Assembly (NCBI RefSeq): GCF_011074885.1
Contig: NC_054687.1
Location: forward strand, 1,326,785 to 1,390,784
Length of the DNA stretch: 64,000 nucleotides
Origin: Brettanomyces bruxellensis
Taxonomy: Eukaryota > Ascomycota > Pichiomycetes > Pichiales > Pichiaceae
Direction: 5' to 3'
The position numbers and the translations under genes are program-made. The notes under the pieces were generated by a model that saw only the letters and a program-made list of their open reading frames with translations, did no database searches and was not told the origin of the DNA. Numbering within the stretch: the first letter of the stretch is position 1; the number at the start of each line of letters is the position of its first letter. Below are positions 60,591 through 64,000 of the stretch, in pieces.

Positions 60591-61532
60591 TCAGTCCCTC
60601 TCCACTGAAAATATAGAGTTCTCCATATCGTTATTATCGATTTTGTCCCAGGCAATTAAATGCTCCGGTATATTTTCAAAGTATAGGTCTGGGTAAAACT
60701 CTTTGATAACTTTTTGAAGATTTTCAAAGAGAATTTTATAACCTTGAGGTTGTAAATGAATACCATCAATTAGTAGTTCCTTGATTTTTGGATAGTCCTT
60801 GGAATTCAAGTTATCGACATCCTGTAGATCTTCCCATCCGCCAAATTCCAAAAATAAAGTCCAAAGATCGATATATGGCACACCATTAGCCTTAGACACC
60901 TTCTTGGCCACTTCAGAGTATTTCTTATTAGTTGAATTTTTTGCAGTGTCTGCAAACTCGACAACTCCCTGCTTATATAATTCTGTGTATGCGTAGGTGT
61001 CATGGAGAGTTGGACCAATAACAATAACTGCAATATTTCTCTTTTTCGCCATCCGAATCATTTCATCCATATTATTTTCATATTTTTCGATATCCACATG
61101 CTGAAATGTATCGACAGCATCGTTGGTACCCCACCAAATTGTCTTTTCAAAAAAATATATATTTTTTGATGGTTAGTAAGTAAACATATATATATATAAG
61201 TCAATTTCGACTTCCAATTCGTGATTTTAACATACCATAATTTTAACCTTGGTCTGTTCCGTATCTTCAGCTTCTAAAACATGTGGAAGAATAACTCTAC
61301 CATGGCTTGAGTTGTAACCACCATATCCTCTGTTAATCACATCGAGCTTCCTCATGTAAGCTATTCAAAGCAATGAGTGTTAGTTATAATCTAGACGACG
61401 AATATTGTGATATATTTCCTTCCACTTACCCTCCTGAACTGCTGGCTGCAAACAGTAACCCCTCGTTATGGAAGATGCAAATTGAGTGATAGAGTCTCCG
61501 AATAAGAGGAACTTATCGTAATTGAACGGCAT
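60591..61532 (-). CDS. IAH1: Isoamyl acetate-hydrolysing esterase, GDSL type, two introns
   Basis: This SGNH/GDSL hydrolase splits acetate esters such as isoamyl acetate and so affects aroma. Exons on the minus strand are 61532-61430, 61360-61236 and 61142-60591, giving 259 residues (S. cerevisiae Iah1 has about 238). Intron 1 has donor GTAAGT and acceptor ATAG. Intron 2 has GTATGT, branch TACTAAC and acceptor AAAG. Block I is LLFGDSITQ with the nucleophile S14. The RGYGGYNSSHG block with its glycine is in exon 2. TIWWGTNDAV with the oxyanion Asn starts exon 3. DGIHLQPQGY supplies the catalytic Asp and His. Reading only the last exon would lose the nucleophile. Confidence 0.9.
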
Positions 61533-62140
61533 TTTTTTGGTTGTGTGTCCGAAACTTCTCTTCTTTCTCTTCTTCAAGGTGTTAAATTAATTCCGTTGGT
61601 CTGTCCTTTCAAATTTGGAAATTTTTCCATTCTGAAGTTTAAAAATATTTGAACGTATTTGAATACATATTTATGTCATATGGATAGATTAAAACTGAAT
61701 CTTTAACAAAAGACCAGCGAAGTTTAAGAGTTCTTAACAATTAAATTGTAGTCGCCCTTTAAGGAAGGTTCTCCGCACTTCCGTCGACAAAATTTGTAAA
61801 AATACGAAAATAAATGTCAGAAAAATGCGAACAATGATCATAAATAAACAGTGAATCATTTATTATATTTTTTCGCACTTGTATTTCCGTCCGGGTCTTG
61901 GACATTTTCTGGGATTTTGAAATGATCATGAAGAGTACTCTTTCCATACTTCCTGAAAATTCCCCTGGCTTGTATCGGTTTAAAGAATTCCATAACTACG
62001 TTTTTCTTCTATAAAAAAAACAGGCATTATATTATATCGTTATTTCATGGCGATCGTTAAGCGTTATATCGAAGGTAAACAAGTATACAGTTAAAAGAAG
62101 GGTCAAAAAAGAAAAAAGCAGAAAGACAAAGCTTACTTCT
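61533..62140. other. Intergenic: IAH1 promoter
   Basis: No gene was seen between IAH1 and the truncated factor. Small frames here have no features. TCCGTCCGG-type sequence lies near 61887. Confidence 0.45.
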
Positions 62141-63830
62141 TTATTCTGATATATACAATTCCAATGACATACTCCGAGTATCACGGAAAACCCAATAAAT
62201 TGTTGAGCCATCCTGAATACTCTCTTCAATATCTACCCCTAGTAGAAGCTGGTCAATCTGTTTAAACAGGTCTTTTAATTCTGGTGTTTGATATTCTGGA
62301 AGATTGCGACCTTTGGCAAAATAATGTAGTGCTTCCTTAAAGTTATCAAACTTCATTTTCTGATCTAGTGCAAGAAGATAACGTGCACTCAAAATCAAGC
62401 AATCTGTTACAACCCTCCATCTTTTTGCTATTCTTGGACCTGTAATGAAGTTGCTTTTAGCCATTCCAGATATAAATAAATATAGGCCAGGAATGGCGTA
62501 TACAGAAATGCTTTTTGCAAATTCACCATTTTTTAGGACTGCGTCCCCATAATATGCAATAAGAAGAGTGTTGTGTAATATATGTAGTAGTAATGCCTCT
62601 GATGATGCCTGGATATTGTCTGTGATCACCGAAAGTTCCGTTGAAAGTTTCACAGGCCAAATAAGCATGTCATACTCAAAGCTGAGAATCTTCTTTTTTC
62701 TTAATGCCCAGAATTGTTTCTGATCTGTACACAGATCACTCTCTGCCATCATAGAAACAAAATCATATATCATTTTTCCCACCGTAAGAAGTTGGTTTGA
62801 AAACGAAAACTCGCCTAGTTTTTGAGAGCACATCTGAAAAGCATTCGAATATGTCCTGTTTGTTTGTAAATGCATCCCTCTAGTAAGGGCATTTATTCCA
62901 TCAACAAGCATTGCACCAGCTATAAGTTTCGGATCCATCTTGTTCTGATTCCTCTGAGAAATTTTCATCCAGGAATTTAGATTCTCATAGACCTTTACCA
63001 TAGCATTGTTACTTACAAAAATGTGCAATGGTAGGATAAAAAAGCAGCCTAATGATTCTGCAGTCCATTTAATCTCATTATTGATCATGCCCTCAACAGT
63101 ATTCGCCGAAATATTTATCGTCGTTTGAGGACTGTCGGTAGAGCAAATATCAATGCACCACTTACAAAAGAAGTCAAATTCATGTGTATGCTTATCAGTA
63201 TTTGGCAAGAATGGTGTCTCCGGCTCGATTTTTGTTCTGTACAATTTTAGTAGATTCTCTTCCACTGGCTTCTGAATAAGAAATGCTTCTGAAACTGTTC
63301 TCTTTGTACTTTGTGAATTATTAAAAACATTCCATTGTTTGAAAAGGTTTGGCACCATATCAAATAGAGATAGAGAAGGCTCATCGTCACCTTCCTTCTG
63401 TTCGTATTCCAAGCAAGATTCTCTTTCTGGTGAGGGTGGTGATGGAAGAACATCTCCTCTGAGTATATATTTTAATGACTCGGGTTTCGATCCCTGTGGG
63501 TCGATGCGGTTTTGATGAATAGGAGCAGATATCTCCCTTGAAGCCTTAATGTTCAATGTAGTATCGTTATTTGTTTCTGATTCTATCCTTACCGAAATAT
63601 TCTTAGTATTACTCTTATCCAGTGGGTTTATCTGTTTGCTTTTTCCTCCTTTAAGTCTTGCCAAGTTGTCCATAGTGTTTTGTGCCGAATTCTTGCCGAT
63701 GAAGTCACTCTCATCCGTATTCTGAAATGATAAATGCATATTGGTATTCTTATTACGAGTTTCTGGTTCACTCGCTTTATCCTTGTGTTGATGGCCCTCC
63801 AGCCATTTCACTTCATCATGTCCTACCCTA
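62141..63830 (-). pseudogene. 5'-truncated fungal transcription factor abutting the terminal repeat
   Basis: A minus-strand frame encodes over 550 residues. The N-terminal part is polar and disordered. From about residue 195 it is helical and looks like the regulatory half of fungal Zn2Cys6 factors. The end (GSTIYWVFRDTRSMSLELYI) resembles the C-terminus of XlnR-like activators; that is from memory and not tested. No zinc cluster is present. The first open codon at 63811 is GTG, and the frame continues without a stop or ATG through 63830 into the terminal repeat. The first in-frame ATG encodes the M of MHLSFQNTD, about 24 codons in. The natural start and DNA-binding domain appear to have been lost at the chromosome end. 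Confidence 0.72.
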
Positions 63831-64000
63831 GTGGTTGGTGGATTGGTGGATTGGTGGATTGGTGGATTGGTGGATTGGTGGATTGGTGGATTGGTGGATT
63901 GGTGGATTGGTGGATTGGTGGATTGGTGGATTGGTGGATTGGTGGATTGGTGGATTGGTGGATTGGTGGATTGGTGGATTGGTGGATTGGTGGATTGGTG
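63831..64000 (+). repeat. Terminal 8-bp tandem repeat GGTGGATT, probable telomere
   Basis: The last 170 bp are an uninterrupted array of GGTGGATT (about 20 copies). Only the first unit is altered (GTGGTTGGTGG). The G-rich strand runs 5' to 3' toward the window end, the polarity of a telomere. An 8-bp T/G-rich unit is in the range of yeast telomeric repeats, for example the 8-bp unit of Ogataea polymorpha. Uniformity over all copies fits telomerase synthesis. Confidence 0.8.

Noticed and set aside
63831..64000. Terminal repeat as part of a coding repeat or a CRISPR array
   Set aside because: The frame is open through it on the minus strand, but 8-bp perfect units with no variation and no spacers, at the window end, fit a telomere. 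CRISPR arrays are not expected in a yeast chromosome.
1..64000. CUG-Ser genetic code
   Set aside because: CTG codons in conserved genes such as AIP1 (GLVFYQ region) and the carboxypeptidases fall at hydrophobic positions, so leucine is the better reading.
1..64000. tRNA genes
   Set aside because: Intergenic regions were scanned by eye for the B-box GGTTCGANTCC on both strands and no convincing tRNA was found. A tRNA search program would settle it.

Overview
The window is budding-yeast nuclear DNA (Saccharomycotina). Short introns carry GTAAGT/GTATGT donors and TACTAAC branch points. Every informative gene is a recognisable yeast ortholog, including Mediator Med11, RSC subunit Rsc9, Gim5, Imp3 and Utp11. 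CTG codons fall at hydrophobic positions, so the CUG-Ser code is unlikely. Gene order keeps four pairs that are adjacent in Saccharomyces cerevisiae (MRPL6-IMP3, ASC1-MGR3, MTC2-UTP11, RAD10-GIM5). HFD1, MED11, ASC1, MGR3, YKU80 and AIP1 are all chromosome XIII (YMR) genes there. A Pichiaceae yeast such as Brettanomyces or a relative is a reasonable guess, but it is inference.

Bases 1 to about 33.7 kb are a dense core-chromosome block of housekeeping genes. They include casein kinase HRR25, mitoribosomal MRPL6, rRNA-processing IMP3 and UTP11, the HFD1 aldehyde dehydrogenase, MED11, ASC1 with snR24 in its second intron, MGR3, YKU80, AIP1, MTC2, XRS2, a PIF1-family helicase, ALO1, an unidentified leucine-rich-repeat protein, RAD10, GIM5 and RSC9. 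YKU80, MTC2, XRS2, PIF1 and RAD10 all act on DNA ends or telomeres and lie within about 17 kb of one another. YKU80 has an apparent one-base frameshift near its 3' end.

At 33.7-36.9 kb there is a 3.2 kb AT-rich stretch without genes. Beyond it the DNA becomes accessory and subtelomere-like. First comes a FLO11-type GPI adhesin with a Ser/Thr minisatellite, then a Zn2Cys6 transcription factor. A 13 kb cluster (43.0-56.0 kb) follows with three DAL5-family permeases, two intact Gly-X carboxypeptidases (CPS1-like, M20) and a decayed third one. It reads as an amplified transporter-plus-peptidase module, probably for taking up and splitting dipeptides or N-blocked amino acids. CGG-rich motifs recur in its intergenic regions. 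After it come an intracellular GH2 beta-mannosidase and an IAH1-type acetate esterase with two introns.

The last 170 bp are a near-perfect 8-bp G-rich tandem repeat (GGTGGATT), with its G-rich strand running toward the window end as a telomere would. It cuts into the 5' side of a fungal transcription factor gene whose reading frame runs open into the repeat. The window therefore probably ends at a chromosome end.
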